From positions 310,001 through 374,000 of the forward strand of contig CAVYTO010000001.1 of NCBI GenBank assembly GCA_963771505.1: a stretch of DNA of 64,000 bases. The letters are read 5' to 3'. The first letter of the stretch is position 1, and every line of letters starts with the position of its first letter. Origin of the DNA: JAJPHW01 sp963771505 (GTDB lineage: Bacteria > Acidobacteriota > Terriglobia > Terriglobales > Acidobacteriaceae). The notes under the pieces are model-generated. The model had not been told where the DNA came from. It did not search any database and worked only from the letters and a program-made list of their open reading frames with translations. This document shows positions 51,706-61,206 of the stretch, one piece after another. The position numbers and the translations under genes are program-made.

Positions 51706-53514
51706 ATGCCCAACAGTGAAATGCAGTCGACTCCGGCGACGACGGCGGCGAACGGAGCCGCGTACATCGCAGACTTCCTTGTGCGGCAAAAGGTGCCTTA
51801 CATCTTCGGTGTATGTGGACACGGCATTCTGGGGTTGCTCGACGGATTGTTCGACCGGCAAGGCGAGATCAAGACAATCTCTGTGCACCATGAGTCTGCC
51901 GCTGGCTTTATGGCGGAAGCCTACTTTCGTATTACGCAGAAACCAGTAGCGACTTATACCTCGTGTGGCCCAGGTTCGGCGAATCTAATCCTTGCGATCG
52001 CTGCCGCGTTCGCGGATTCGTCAGCGATGCTGAACATTACTGGGAATGTGCCGACCGGGCAATGGAACCGAGGTCCGTTTCAGGAGACCGGGAAGTATTT
52101 CCAGGGCGATTTTGTGAATGTGCTTCGTCCCTACGTGAAGCGCAGCTTCCAACCGACGCGGCCAGATATGCTGCCATTGGCTCTTCGCCAGGCATTTGCG
52201 TTGATGACCAACGGCCGCCCCGGACCGGTGAACATCGATATCCCGTTGAATGTGTTTGTAGAGCTCGTCGATGAGGACTCGGGGCAACGCGAGAATTGGG
52301 CGGTCACGGAATGGTCGAGACCGGCCGCGGATCCTGCCGCGGTGGACGAGACCCTGCGGCTTCTCGAGAAGGCGGAGCGCCCGGTGATCGTTGCCGGGCA
52401 CGGCGTTGAGCTCAGCGGCGCCGAGCCGGAACTCCTCATGTTGGCCGAAGCGTTTCGCATCCCCGTAGCGACGACTCCTTTCGGGAAGGGTGTTTTCGAT
52501 CCGCGACACGCTTTGAGCTTGGGCCCCACCGGCCGTAACGGGTCCTATATGGCCAACGCAGCGTGCCGGAACGCCGATGTCATTCTGGCGCTTGGCACGA
52601 GATTTGACGACCGCGCGACCAGCGCATGGCTTCCCGGTTTCACTTACAACATTCCGCCCAGCAAGCTTATCCATGTTGACATCGATGCGACTGAGATTGG
52701 CCGCAACTTTCGCCCCGAACTTGGAATCATCAGCGACGCGAAGCTATTTTTGCAGCAGATCCTTGCCGCACGCCGTCCGAAAGCAAATGGACAACGAGAT
52801 AGCTGGCTCGATCGGATTGCAGGATGGCGAAAACGGTGGGAGGCGGCGACCGTCATGCCGCGCACCTCAGACGCGATTCCAATCCGCCCCGAACGCGCTG
52901 TCGCCGAACTGCGAAAGGCAGTACCGGCCGATGGAATTGTGCTGGCGGATGTTGGTATTCACCACAATTGGCTTGTCTGTGAGTACGAAGCTTGGAAGAC
53001 TCGCACTTTTCTCCAAACGTGGGGTTTTGCTTCAATGGGGTTCGCGGTCTCGGGTGCGCTTGGCGCAAAACTGGCTGCGCCCGACCGGCCCGTAGTTTCA
53101 CTATGTGGCGATGGCGCATTCATGATGAACTCGAGTGCCGTGCTCACCGCGGTCGAGTATCAGATTCCCGTCGTCTGGATGGTATGGAACAACTGGGGCT
53201 ATTGCGCGATTCGAGACCAGCAAAGAGGATACTTCGGTAATAATCGGGAGATCGCGACCAGCTTTACCGACGTGAAGGGGAATCTTTTTTCCGCCGACTA
53301 CGCAATGATGGCAAGATCGATGGGTGCTGAAGGTCACTTGGTCGAAAAGCCAGCCGATCTTGGGCCGCAGCTTGAAGCGGCCATCGCGTCCGGTCGACCG
53401 ACTGTTTTGGATGTCCGTATCGATCGTGAAGTGCGGCCCTTGGCGACAGGTAGTTGGGATCTCCCACCGATTCCTCATCCGTTGCCGAACTTTGGATGGG
53501 ACGAGGGCGATTGA
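51706..53514 (+). CDS. Thiamine-diphosphate-dependent enzyme (acetolactate synthase / 2-oxoacid decarboxylase-like)
   Basis: A 602-residue enzyme of the acetolactate-synthase/benzoylformate-decarboxylase superfamily. The N-terminal PYR domain has the cofactor-activating Glu63 in VHHESAAGFMAEAYFR and GPGSANLILAIAAAFADSSA. A central FAD/nucleotide-type domain follows (RPVIVAGHGVELSGAEPELL). The C-terminal PP domain shows the ThDP motif starting SLCGDGAFMMNSSAV and ending WMVWNN. No small regulatory subunit is nearby, so valine/leucine synthesis is unlikely. With an aldehyde dehydrogenase before it and an organic-anion transporter behind it, decarboxylation of a 2-oxoacid is my preferred reading; a carboligase is the alternative. 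Confidence 0.85.
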   Translation: MPNSEMQSTPATTAANGAAYIADFLVRQKVPYIFGVCGHGILGLLDGLFDRQGEIKTISVHHESAAGFMAEAYFRITQKPVATYTSCGPGSANLILAIAAAFADSSAMLNITGNVPTGQWNRGPFQETGKYFQGDFVNVLRPYVKRSFQPTRPDMLPLALRQAFALMTNGRPGPVNIDIPLNVFVELVDEDSGQRENWAVTEWSRPAADPAAVDETLRLLEKAERPVIVAGHGVELSGAEPELLMLAEAFRIPVATTPFGKGVFDPRHALSLGPTGRNGSYMANAACRNADVILALGTRFDDRATSAWLPGFTYNIPPSKLIHVDIDATEIGRNFRPELGIISDAKLFLQQILAARRPKANGQRDSWLDRIAGWRKRWEAATVMPRTSDAIPIRPERAVAELRKAVPADGIVLADVGIHHNWLVCEYEAWKTRTFLQTWGFASMGFAVSGALGAKLAAPDRPVVSLCGDGAFMMNSSAVLTAVEYQIPVVWMVWNNWGYCAIRDQQRGYFGNNREIATSFTDVKGNLFSADYAMMARSMGAEGHLVEKPADLGPQLEAAIASGRPTVLDVRIDREVRPLATGSWDLPPIPHPLPNFGWDEGD

Positions 53515-53550
53515 GACAACCGATTACGCTTCGGGAGCGCAAGCTCAACC

Positions 53551-54903
53551 ATGACATCGGGATCCAAGGTTAGCGTTTCCGTGCCGCTTGAGGCGAAATC
53601 GCCAATCGCCGCAGATATATCCCTATGGTCGGGCAAACGGTTCTACGTTGCCGCCTTATTGTTCCTCAATCTCTTCATAAATTTCATGCACCGAATCAAT
53701 CTGTCGGTGGCCGCTCCTTCGATTGCGAAGGAGTTTGGGTGGGACGCTTCGAAGATGGGTCTGCTTTTTTCGTCTTACCAGTGGACCTATTGCGTCTTTC
53801 TTCTGCTTTGGGGCTCGATGTCCGACCGGGTTGGGGCTCGTTGGGTCAATGCCGTGTCGGTGACGCTGTGGTCGATAGCAGGAATGTTGACCGGAGCCGC
53901 GACAAGCTTTGCGGGAATGTTGACGACTCGACTGGCATTAGGGGTGGGTGAGGCGGCTTCATTTCCGACTTCCGGCAAGGTGGTTCGACAATGGTTTCCG
54001 CCTAAGGAACGTGGACTTGCGACCGCAATTTTTAACTCCGGAACTTTTGCAGGACCTGCGTTTTCCGCGCCACTCGTTGCGTGGTTGTTAGTAAAAGAAG
54101 GTTGGCGAGCATCGTTTATGCTCACTGGATCCCTGGGGTTCGTTTGGGTCGTCTTGTGGGTTGTATTTTTCCGAAGTCCCGCGGAGTGCCCGTGGTTGCC
54201 GGAAGCGGAACGGACCTATATTTTGGCGGAAACGGGGGCGCAGACAAAAATCACGATCCCTCCCAAGGGTGCTTTACTTCGGCTTCTCGGTCGGACAACA
54301 ATGTGGGGTCTGTTCCTGACGCAAGGATGCTGCGCCTACACCATGTTGCTCTTTCTGTTTTGGCTGCCTTCTTATTTGGTGCAGTCCCGCCACATGTCAT
54401 TGGTGAAAGCGAGTTGGTTTACTTCCGTTCCCTACATCGTAGCGGTGGGGTTGGGGCTCCTGATCGGAAAACTGAGTGACAGAATGCTTACCGCCGATGC
54501 GATCAAGCAGGGGAAGAGGCGTACTTTGTTGATCGTGTTTATCTTGCTTTCAGGCGTGGTCCTGCTGACCAACATGGTCGGCAACCAGTACCTTCTCTTA
54601 GCGCTTATTTCAGTATCCCTGGCTTGCATTTCCGGAGCGTTGTCATTAAACATCGCTCTGACGAGCGATCTCGTGTGGAATGTGGAGATGGTGGGCACCG
54701 CGACCGGATTCCTGATCTTGGGAGGAAATATTTTTGGCGTATTGGTGCCGATTGCCACGGGAAACATCGTTAAGCGTACCGGTAGCTATGACATGGCGTT
54801 TTACCTGGCCGGTTTTTTATTATTCGTTGCTGCGGTGATTACTTTCACCATGACGCGTAGTCCGCTCAGTTTTGAAATGCGAACTACGGACAATACAGTA
54901 TGA
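53551..54903 (+). CDS. MFS transporter, anion:cation symporter (ACS) family
   Basis: A 450-residue 12-TM symporter of the ACS group (hexuronate, glucarate, phthalate and similar organic anions). Evidence: INFMHRINLSVAAPSIAKEF in TM1, DRVGARWVNAVSVTLWS in the TM2-3 loop, the ACS-type TRLALGVGEAASFPTSGKVV, and QWFPPKERGLATAIFNSG. It would bring an organic anion to the two enzymes upstream. It lies 36 bp after the ThDP gene, and its stop overlaps the VOC start (ATGA). Confidence 0.88.
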   Translation: MTSGSKVSVSVPLEAKSPIAADISLWSGKRFYVAALLFLNLFINFMHRINLSVAAPSIAKEFGWDASKMGLLFSSYQWTYCVFLLLWGSMSDRVGARWVNAVSVTLWSIAGMLTGAATSFAGMLTTRLALGVGEAASFPTSGKVVRQWFPPKERGLATAIFNSGTFAGPAFSAPLVAWLLVKEGWRASFMLTGSLGFVWVVLWVVFFRSPAECPWLPEAERTYILAETGAQTKITIPPKGALLRLLGRTTMWGLFLTQGCCAYTMLLFLFWLPSYLVQSRHMSLVKASWFTSVPYIVAVGLGLLIGKLSDRMLTADAIKQGKRRTLLIVFILLSGVVLLTNMVGNQYLLLALISVSLACISGALSLNIALTSDLVWNVEMVGTATGFLILGGNIFGVLVPIATGNIVKRTGSYDMAFYLAGFLLFVAAVITFTMTRSPLSFEMRTTDNTV

Positions 54904-55403
54904 GTACTCCTGCCAACACGATGTGGTCTTTACGAATGCTATCGCCCTTAGAACCGGGCATCGTGTGCATCGACCTTGATCGAATGCTCGAGTTTTACAC
55001 CGTAGTTTTGGGATTCCAGTTCGTCTCAGACGCTGAAGCGTCCGCGGAGATGAGTACAAAGTTTGGTACATCACCGAACGGTTTTAGAATTGTTCGTTTG
55101 CAAACTCCCTATGGGGAGCGGATTAAGCTGGTTCAGCCCAAGAAAGTCTTGCCCCAGAAACGTGGCGTTCCCGAGTGGGTCTTTGAGGGGCAGGGCATCG
55201 CTTATCTCACGTTCATAATTGCTGACGTGCAGGAGGTCACGACACGCCTGAAAACTTATAGAGTCGAGTTGGTTAGTACGCAGCCTGTCGAAATCCGCCA
55301 AGGCATTACCGCGATCTTTGCGCGGGACCCAGAAGGAAATTTCATCGAATTCGTGGAATATGCCGACCTCGCGGCGTATCGGGGAACGACTTCTAAAAGT
55401 TAA
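54900..55403 (+). CDS. VOC-superfamily protein (glyoxalase/dioxygenase fold), metal ligands partly missing
   Basis: A 167-residue protein of two beta-alpha-beta-beta-beta modules: GIVCIDLDRMLEFYTVVLGF and, from about residue 97, IAYLTFIIADVQEVTTRLK. The ending FARDPEGNFIEFVEY is classical VOC and keeps the last acidic ligand. The histidines normally found at the start of strands beta1 and beta5 are not visible (EPGIV and IAYLT in their place), so it may be a binding protein or an isomerase with an altered site. It is translationally coupled to the MFS gene and ends 11 bp inside the convergent regulator gene. Confidence 0.78.
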   Translation: MSTPANTMWSLRMLSPLEPGIVCIDLDRMLEFYTVVLGFQFVSDAEASAEMSTKFGTSPNGFRIVRLQTPYGERIKLVQPKKVLPQKRGVPEWVFEGQGIAYLTFIIADVQEVTTRLKTYRVELVSTQPVEIRQGITAIFARDPEGNFIEFVEYADLAAYRGTTSKS

Positions 55404-57390
55404 GACGCTGGGTAAGCTCCGCAAATCGTGGGTCGGAACGAAGACTGCTCAGTTGGGGATCAACTTCCAGAAAAACCATCGAAGTTGAGCGGTCATCGTA
55501 GGCTTTCCGTAGTGAACTGATCGCGGCATCGTTATCGCCCAACCCCGCGTAGACCAGTGCAATCGCATACGCGGGCACATACTCGTGCTTGCTTCGCTCG
55601 ACTAAGTCCTCCAGCACCCCGCGCGCCTGACTCGTATTTTTGCTCATTGCGTATACATGCCCAAGGGATCCTTCGTAATAGGGATCGCCTCCGGACAAGT
55701 GCACCGCCTGCTCCAACTCCGAGACTGCCATCCCGTACATCTCTTGTTGTTCGTATGCCCTCCCGAGCCTGAAGTGCGTCCGCGGGAAACTGGAGTCTAT
55801 CTCAAGTGCTCTCTTAAGTGTTTGAATCCCTTGATCGTGCTGGCCCGCGAGACATAATGTCCATCCCACGTTGCTGCCGATAATCAGCGAAAGCGGATCG
55901 TCCTCCAGGGCGCGCCGCGCTTCGGCGATCGCCTCCGGATACCGGCCCATAGCCGCCAGCGTTTCGCCATACCAGGAATGCGCCATGGCATAGTTAGGAT
56001 TGTCAGCAAGGGCGCGGCGGAATTCATCGGCGGCGGCGGTTGGATTCCAGTCATAGTAAAAGTGGATGAAACCAAGAGTGGCGTGAGCTTCGGCGAGGCC
56101 ATCGTCCATTTCCAAAGCTCGAGTCGCCGCATCCTTTGCCGCTGGAAAAGCCTCTTTAGGCGGCAGGGCGGCATACAGACCGAGAGTGGCGTAGGAATCC
56201 GCGATGCCAGCGTAGGCTTCCGCAAATGCCGGGTCGAGAGTCACTGCCTGCTGGAAGTATTCCAAACCCTTCTTCAGGCTGGCGTCGGTGCGCCTATTCC
56301 AGAAATAGCGACCCTTAAGATATGCCTCGTAAGCATCGGGGTTCTCGGTAGGGCGCTTGCTGAAACGACGAGTCTCTTCTCCGGTCAGCTTCAGTCGAAT
56401 CGATTGTGCGACGCGCTCCGAAAGCGCATCCTCCAGGGCAAATATGCTGGTGAATTGCTTGTCGAAAGTCTCTCCCCATAGTTGGACTCCGTCGCGCGCA
56501 CGGATCAGTTGTACGGTCAAACGCACTCGATCGGCATCTCGCTGAATGCGTCCCTCCAGCACGGCATCGACGCTTTGCTCCTTACCAGCCGACTCCGGGC
56601 TCATGTCCAGTCCCGAGTATTTTTGAATGGCGCTGGTCGGTCGTACGATAATTTTCCCGGTGTTTCCCAACCTAGTAATCAAAGCGTCCGCCATCCCTAA
56701 CCCCAAATATTCGTCTCTGCTCTTCGCGCCCAAGACTTGGAACGGAAGAACCGCGAGGGAACGAATGGCCGGGTCTCCTTGAGTTTGGCTGGTGACGGTC
56801 ACCGGGGGACGGAACACTCTCAATGAGATTAAAGACGCACCCAAAATCATCACGGCGATCAGGATCATCCGGCGAAACCCGGTCTCGAAACCGCGCGCTG
56901 CAGTCTGCTGAATAACAACCTGCCCCGGTCCACTCCCCATCGCCTGATGGCCAGGCGCTGCGGGGCCGGCTGGGAACTCGCCCTGGCTTGACGCCGCTTC
57001 GACAGCTCCCGATAAGCCGTCCGTCCGCACTCCTAACGAGACGCTATCTGGCTCCTCTTCCTGTGTGACGTCAGCTACAAACCGGTACCCCTTCTTAGAT
57101 ATCGTTTCGATGTATTTATGCACACCTCGGTCGTCATTCAGCGCTTTGCGCAGAAACGAAACGGTGACAGAGAGGTTACCTTCTTCGACGAATGCTCCAT
57201 GCCAGACGATTCTCAGCAGTTCGTCCTTCTCAACGAGGTGACCGCCTCTTTCCACCAGGACCACCAACAGATCAAATGCCTTGGGAGGCATAGGAATGGG
57301 TTGGCCGTCGCAAAGAAGGAGACGCTCGGGAGGGTCTAATTGAAATGGCCCGAACCTATACAAACACTTAACAGGAGTTCCCATTACCAT
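55393..57390 (-). CDS. CadC-type winged-helix regulator with TolB-like and TPR domains
   Basis: One-component membrane regulator of 665 residues. The N-terminal winged helix (to about residue 110) reads FGPFQLDPPERLLLCDGQ, IPMPPKAFDLLVVLVERGGH and YIETISKKGYRFVADV. A membrane helix (MILIAVMILGASLISLRVF, near 175-193) leads to a TolB-like alpha/beta domain (RSLAVLPFQVLG... EYLGLGMADALITRLGNTG) and a TPR array from about 350 to the end. The ATG at 57390 is chosen, with another at 57384 possible; neither has a clear ribosome site. A perfect palindrome lies directly before the start. Its position between the ALDH/ThDP block and the TonB receptor makes both possible targets. Confidence 0.85.
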   Translation of the reverse strand: MVMGTPVKCLYRFGPFQLDPPERLLLCDGQPIPMPPKAFDLLVVLVERGGHLVEKDELLRIVWHGAFVEEGNLSVTVSFLRKALNDDRGVHKYIETISKKGYRFVADVTQEEEPDSVSLGVRTDGLSGAVEAASSQGEFPAGPAAPGHQAMGSGPGQVVIQQTAARGFETGFRRMILIAVMILGASLISLRVFRPPVTVTSQTQGDPAIRSLAVLPFQVLGAKSRDEYLGLGMADALITRLGNTGKIIVRPTSAIQKYSGLDMSPESAGKEQSVDAVLEGRIQRDADRVRLTVQLIRARDGVQLWGETFDKQFTSIFALEDALSERVAQSIRLKLTGEETRRFSKRPTENPDAYEAYLKGRYFWNRRTDASLKKGLEYFQQAVTLDPAFAEAYAGIADSYATLGLYAALPPKEAFPAAKDAATRALEMDDGLAEAHATLGFIHFYYDWNPTAAADEFRRALADNPNYAMAHSWYGETLAAMGRYPEAIAEARRALEDDPLSLIIGSNVGWTLCLAGQHDQGIQTLKRALEIDSSFPRTHFRLGRAYEQQEMYGMAVSELEQAVHLSGGDPYYEGSLGHVYAMSKNTSQARGVLEDLVERSKHEYVPAYAIALVYAGLGDNDAAISSLRKAYDDRSTSMVFLEVDPQLSSLRSDPRFAELTQRLNF

Positions 57391-57394
57391 CAAG

Positions 57395-57419
57395 AAAAGA
57401 AATTCTTAAGATTTCTTTT
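57395..57419. promoter_or_regulatory. 25-bp palindrome before the winged-helix regulator (AAAAGAAAT-N7-ATTTCTTTT)
   Basis: A perfect 9-bp inverted repeat at 57395-57403 and 57411-57419 lies five bases from the regulator ATG. Size and place fit an operator for autoregulation; in RNA it would also hide the ribosome-binding region. It is very A/T-rich compared with the surroundings. Confidence 0.45.
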
Positions 57420-57715
57420 AGCAATTCCACAAGACTTCGCTCTGTCCATGACCTAACTTTGCAGCGTTGGCCACGAAACCTGCAACTGCCCCGGCGTTGG
57501 ATTATAGCTCACTTGCGCTTCGGGTCAAGCACCTAAACCAGACTGTCTTGGCCTGGCGACGTTGCGATCGCAAGAATCAGCTGACTCAGTAATGTAAGTT
57601 GGATGCAGAACGAGGTTGGAAAGCTTAATTGATCCCGCGCCGACACGACTTTTGGGGAGTGGATAAGTCTCGTCGCTGGGTGGGCAAGAGGCTTTGCTTG
57701 CCGCGGAGCGCTTTG
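57420..57715. promoter_or_regulatory. Divergent intergenic region before the second TonB receptor
   Basis: About 300 bp between the regulator and the receptor. The frame of the receptor is open back to a TTG at 57629, but the earlier part does not look like a signal peptide, so it is treated as leader. Promoters of both genes should lie here; none was assigned with confidence. Confidence 0.3.
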
Positions 57716-60700
57716 ATGATGACGAAAGCCTGGGGGGATTCTATCGTGCGCATTCAGAAGTCGAAAGATCGTTCAATCTTGTCGTTTGTTGTCGTTGCAG
57801 TTATGGTTGCGGCATTGATGCCCTTTTGCGCCCATGCTCAAGTATCCGGCGCAACGCTCGTCGGCACGGTGACCGATCCAACCGGAGCTGTCATACCGAA
57901 CGTCACCGTCTCGGTCAAGAACCAGGCGACGGGGGAAGCTCGATCTGTCACCGTCGATTCGGCCGGCTTTTATTCCGCCCCCAATCTACTGCCGGGTAAG
58001 TACGAAATCGATGTCTCCGCACCGGGATTTGCGACCACGGTCCAAAAGGATCTCATTTTGACCGTAGGTGCGCAGCAGTTATTCAACGTCAAGATGCAGA
58101 TCGGTCAGGTGACTGAAAAAATCGAAGTGACCGGGCAGGGTTCCGCGGTGCAGTTAACTAACTCGACCATCAGCGGAGTGGTCAATCAAGAAACGGTCGC
58201 TCAGTTGCCGCTGAATGGACGCGATTGGACTCAACTGGCGACGCTGCAACCCGGTGTGGCGTCAGTCGGTTCAATCCAGGCGAACAGCGGTTCCCCGGAT
58301 CGAGCTCGTCGCGGATACGGAGTGCAAATGACGATCTCAGGCTCCCGTCCTACGCAAAACAACTATCGCATTGACGGCATCAGCGTGAATGACTACACGA
58401 ATGGGGGCCCGGGCAGTGTCGAAGGGTCCACTCTGGGCGTGGACGCCGTGCAGGAATTTTCCGTCCTGACCAGTAATTATTCCGCGGAGTACGGACGAAC
58501 CTCCGGAGGCATCATCAATGCTCTGACCAAGTCGGGGACAAACCAATTCCATGGCGATGTCTATGAATATCTGCGGAATAGCGCTTTGGACACTCGGAAT
58601 TACTTTGATCCGGTCGGCCAGATCCCGGCATTTCGCCGAAATCAGTTCGGTGGAGCCCTGGGTGGCCCCATATGGAAAGACCGGACTTTTTTCTTCATTG
58701 ATTACGAGGGACTCCGGCAGAACCAGGGCATTACATCCACCGATCCTGTCCCTTCCGCTGCGGCTCGCCAAGGCATCCTTTGCTCCATCCCCCAGCCCGG
58801 ACCTAATGGCTGCGTCACCCACCAAGTCACCGGCGCTTTCAACCCAGATCCGGCGACGGGCATCGACAAGGCCGTCTTACCTTATCTCAGCTTATGGGGT
58901 CTGCCCAACGCCGGGCTTACTGGCAATGGCGATGTTGGGTTCTATTCGTTTTCTGCACCGCACGTGACCAGCGAAAACTTCGGAACTGCGCGGATCGATC
59001 ACCGGTTTTCGGCCTCCGACAGCGCTTTTGCCAGCTATCAGTACGATTCGGCGACCCTAACCCAGCCGGATCCAGCCAACGATGTCCTCGTCGGCAACAC
59101 GACCGGGCGAGCTTACGTTGGAATTGAAGAGACCCACATCTTCAACTCGCAACTGCTCAATTCCGCCCGCCTTGGACTCAATCGTTCTCTTCATACTGCG
59201 CAAGGCGTACAGGCGCTTAATCCGAATTCTGGCAATGCGGCTCTGGGCGAGAGTCTGGGCGCCGATAACCCACAAATTGACGTACCCCCGTTTGTCTCTA
59301 TTCAGGCGGGACTAAACCAAATTGAGCGTCTCGACTTCTACCAGAACTCCTACCAGGGATACGATGACATTTTCTACACTCGGGGGATTCACAGTTTAAA
59401 GATGGGCTTTGCAATAGAACGAATCCAGTTGAATGCGTACGACCCCGCGCCGTTTGGGGAAATCGCCTTCGGCACCCTGGCAAATGCATCCAGCAACGGG
59501 TTTTTGACAAACGATCCCATAACTCTTTCCGCCCCACTTCCCAGCGCCCCGTTCATTCATTTCAACTTTCGATCCACCATCGTCGGGGGGTATGTCCAGG
59601 ACGACGTGCGTTTCCGTCCGAATCTGACTTTGAACCTCGGCTTGCGCTACGAGATGTCAACCGTGCCCTCGGAAATACACGGCCACCTCTCGGCGCTGGC
59701 CTCCCCATTCAACCAGAGCTTCCAAAATACAGTCGTCGGCAACACCGTTTTTTCGAATCCCACCTACAAAAACTTCGAGCCCAGAGTGGGTTTTGCATGG
59801 GATCCCTTCGGCAACGGCAAGAGTTCAGTCCGCGGAGGATTCGCGATTTTCGATGTTCTTCCTCTTCCCTACTTGTTGGGGCAATTCGCTACCAACACCG
59901 CCCCCTTTACGGAAAATGGCACGGCAAGTAATTTGCCGGCAGGCTCGTTTCCGACCGAGGCGTTCAATATTCTCGCATCGAATGCGGCAAGTAATCTCGG
60001 CCTGCGGATCCCCTACATTCAGCCCAACCCCAAGCGCGACTACCTGATGGAATGGAACCTGAACATCCAGCGCGAACTCGCCCCGAACCTTACTGCAAGT
60101 GTCGCGTACGTGGGGTCGCGCGGCGTGCACATGATATTCCGTGCGGACGACATCAACACGACCTTGCCGATTAATGGTTCGAAACCGCCCTATCTCTGGC
60201 CAGCGCCGGGAACCGGCACTCAGCTAAGCCCCAACATCGGTCGCATGGATACTCTACAGTGGAACAACGATACGTATTTCCATGGCCTCGAAGCTCAAAT
60301 GGAGAAAAGAATGAGCCACGGTTTGCAGGTCCAGGGCAGTTACACCTGGAGCCGGGCCATTGACGGAGGAGACGGTTCGATCGCAAGTGATTCGTTCGTA
60401 AATTCCATCCCCAGCCTTTTGTACTTTCTTCCCAAGTACCGGCGCGCACCTGCCGACTTCAACATCACCCACAATTTGACCTTCAATTATCTGTGGAACA
60501 TCCCCGTTTCACACTCATTGCATGGTGCGGTCGCAGGTATTGCAAAGGGATGGCAGGTGGGTGGCATTACCCAGATCAAGTCAGGCCTCCCGTTCACTCC
60601 TTTGATCGGAGGAGACCCGCTCGGACTCGGGAGTTCAGCACCTTTTGCTTATCCGGATCGCATTACGGGTTCAGGCTGCTCCGCGCCGGTTAATCCCGGG

Positions 60701-61093
60701 AATGCTAATGGGTATATCAAACTCAATTGCTTTGCTGTCCCGGTCGCGACCCCTTCGATTGCGGCGCTTTGTGTGCCGTTCGCTCCAAATGGCGTGTCCG
60801 CGCCTGGGACCTGCTCAAACCTGCTTGGCAACGGCGGTAGAAACGAAATTTATGGGCCGGGATTAATCGACTTCGACTTTTCTGTGATTAAGGATACCCG
60901 CCTTGGAGAAAAACTTGACGTGCAGTTTCGCACCGAGATTTTCAATATATTCAACCGGGCTAATTTCAATCCTCCGCTTGTCAACAACACATTATTCAAT
61001 CAGGACGGATCCCCGAACAGCTCTGCCGGCGCTCTTGACTCTACTTCGACGACAAGCAGGCAGGTTCAATTCGCTCTGAAGATCATTTTCTGA
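57716..61093 (+). CDS. TonB-dependent receptor, Oar-like, with carboxypeptidase-regulatory-like domain
   Basis: Complete outer-membrane receptor of about 1125 residues. After the signal peptide (LSFVVVAVMVAALMPFCAHA) come the regulatory-like Ig fold (LVGTVTDPTGAVIPNVTVSV), a plug with LPLNGRDWTQLATLQPGV and SAEYGRTSGGIINALTKSGT, and a large barrel ending in QVQFALKIIF, a proper aromatic C-terminus. Start: the ATG at 57716 has GGAG upstream; a GTG at 57746 after GGGGGA would give a more standard signal peptide and cannot be excluded. A TTG at 57629 is less likely. Substrate unknown; the nearby organic-acid genes suggest one imported compound could be shared. Confidence 0.9.
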   Translation: MMTKAWGDSIVRIQKSKDRSILSFVVVAVMVAALMPFCAHAQVSGATLVGTVTDPTGAVIPNVTVSVKNQATGEARSVTVDSAGFYSAPNLLPGKYEIDVSAPGFATTVQKDLILTVGAQQLFNVKMQIGQVTEKIEVTGQGSAVQLTNSTISGVVNQETVAQLPLNGRDWTQLATLQPGVASVGSIQANSGSPDRARRGYGVQMTISGSRPTQNNYRIDGISVNDYTNGGPGSVEGSTLGVDAVQEFSVLTSNYSAEYGRTSGGIINALTKSGTNQFHGDVYEYLRNSALDTRNYFDPVGQIPAFRRNQFGGALGGPIWKDRTFFFIDYEGLRQNQGITSTDPVPSAAARQGILCSIPQPGPNGCVTHQVTGAFNPDPATGIDKAVLPYLSLWGLPNAGLTGNGDVGFYSFSAPHVTSENFGTARIDHRFSASDSAFASYQYDSATLTQPDPANDVLVGNTTGRAYVGIEETHIFNSQLLNSARLGLNRSLHTAQGVQALNPNSGNAALGESLGADNPQIDVPPFVSIQAGLNQIERLDFYQNSYQGYDDIFYTRGIHSLKMGFAIERIQLNAYDPAPFGEIAFGTLANASSNGFLTNDPITLSAPLPSAPFIHFNFRSTIVGGYVQDDVRFRPNLTLNLGLRYEMSTVPSEIHGHLSALASPFNQSFQNTVVGNTVFSNPTYKNFEPRVGFAWDPFGNGKSSVRGGFAIFDVLPLPYLLGQFATNTAPFTENGTASNLPAGSFPTEAFNILASNAASNLGLRIPYIQPNPKRDYLMEWNLNIQRELAPNLTASVAYVGSRGVHMIFRADDINTTLPINGSKPPYLWPAPGTGTQLSPNIGRMDTLQWNNDTYFHGLEAQMEKRMSHGLQVQGSYTWSRAIDGGDGSIASDSFVNSIPSLLYFLPKYRRAPADFNITHNLTFNYLWNIPVSHSLHGAVAGIAKGWQVGGITQIKSGLPFTPLIGGDPLGLGSSAPFAYPDRITGSGCSAPVNPGNANGYIKLNCFAVPVATPSIAALCVPFAPNGVSAPGTCSNLLGNGGRNEIYGPGLIDFDFSVIKDTRLGEKLDVQFRTEIFNIFNRANFNPPLVNNTLFNQDGSPNSSAGALDSTSTTSRQVQFALKIIF

Positions 61094-61206
61094 TCTACCC
61101 AGTGGTATCGCCAACCAAGATGAGCGATTAGCCCGTGCAGTGTACTGGCGCACCGACCGCCATCTCCGCGATATCGTGGCCAGCACTTCGCGAGGAACAA
61201 CTCATC

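Noticed and set aside
51706..53514. Annotation as acetolactate synthase IlvB
   Set aside because: No IlvN-type small subunit or branched-chain genes nearby; the neighbours point to catabolism.
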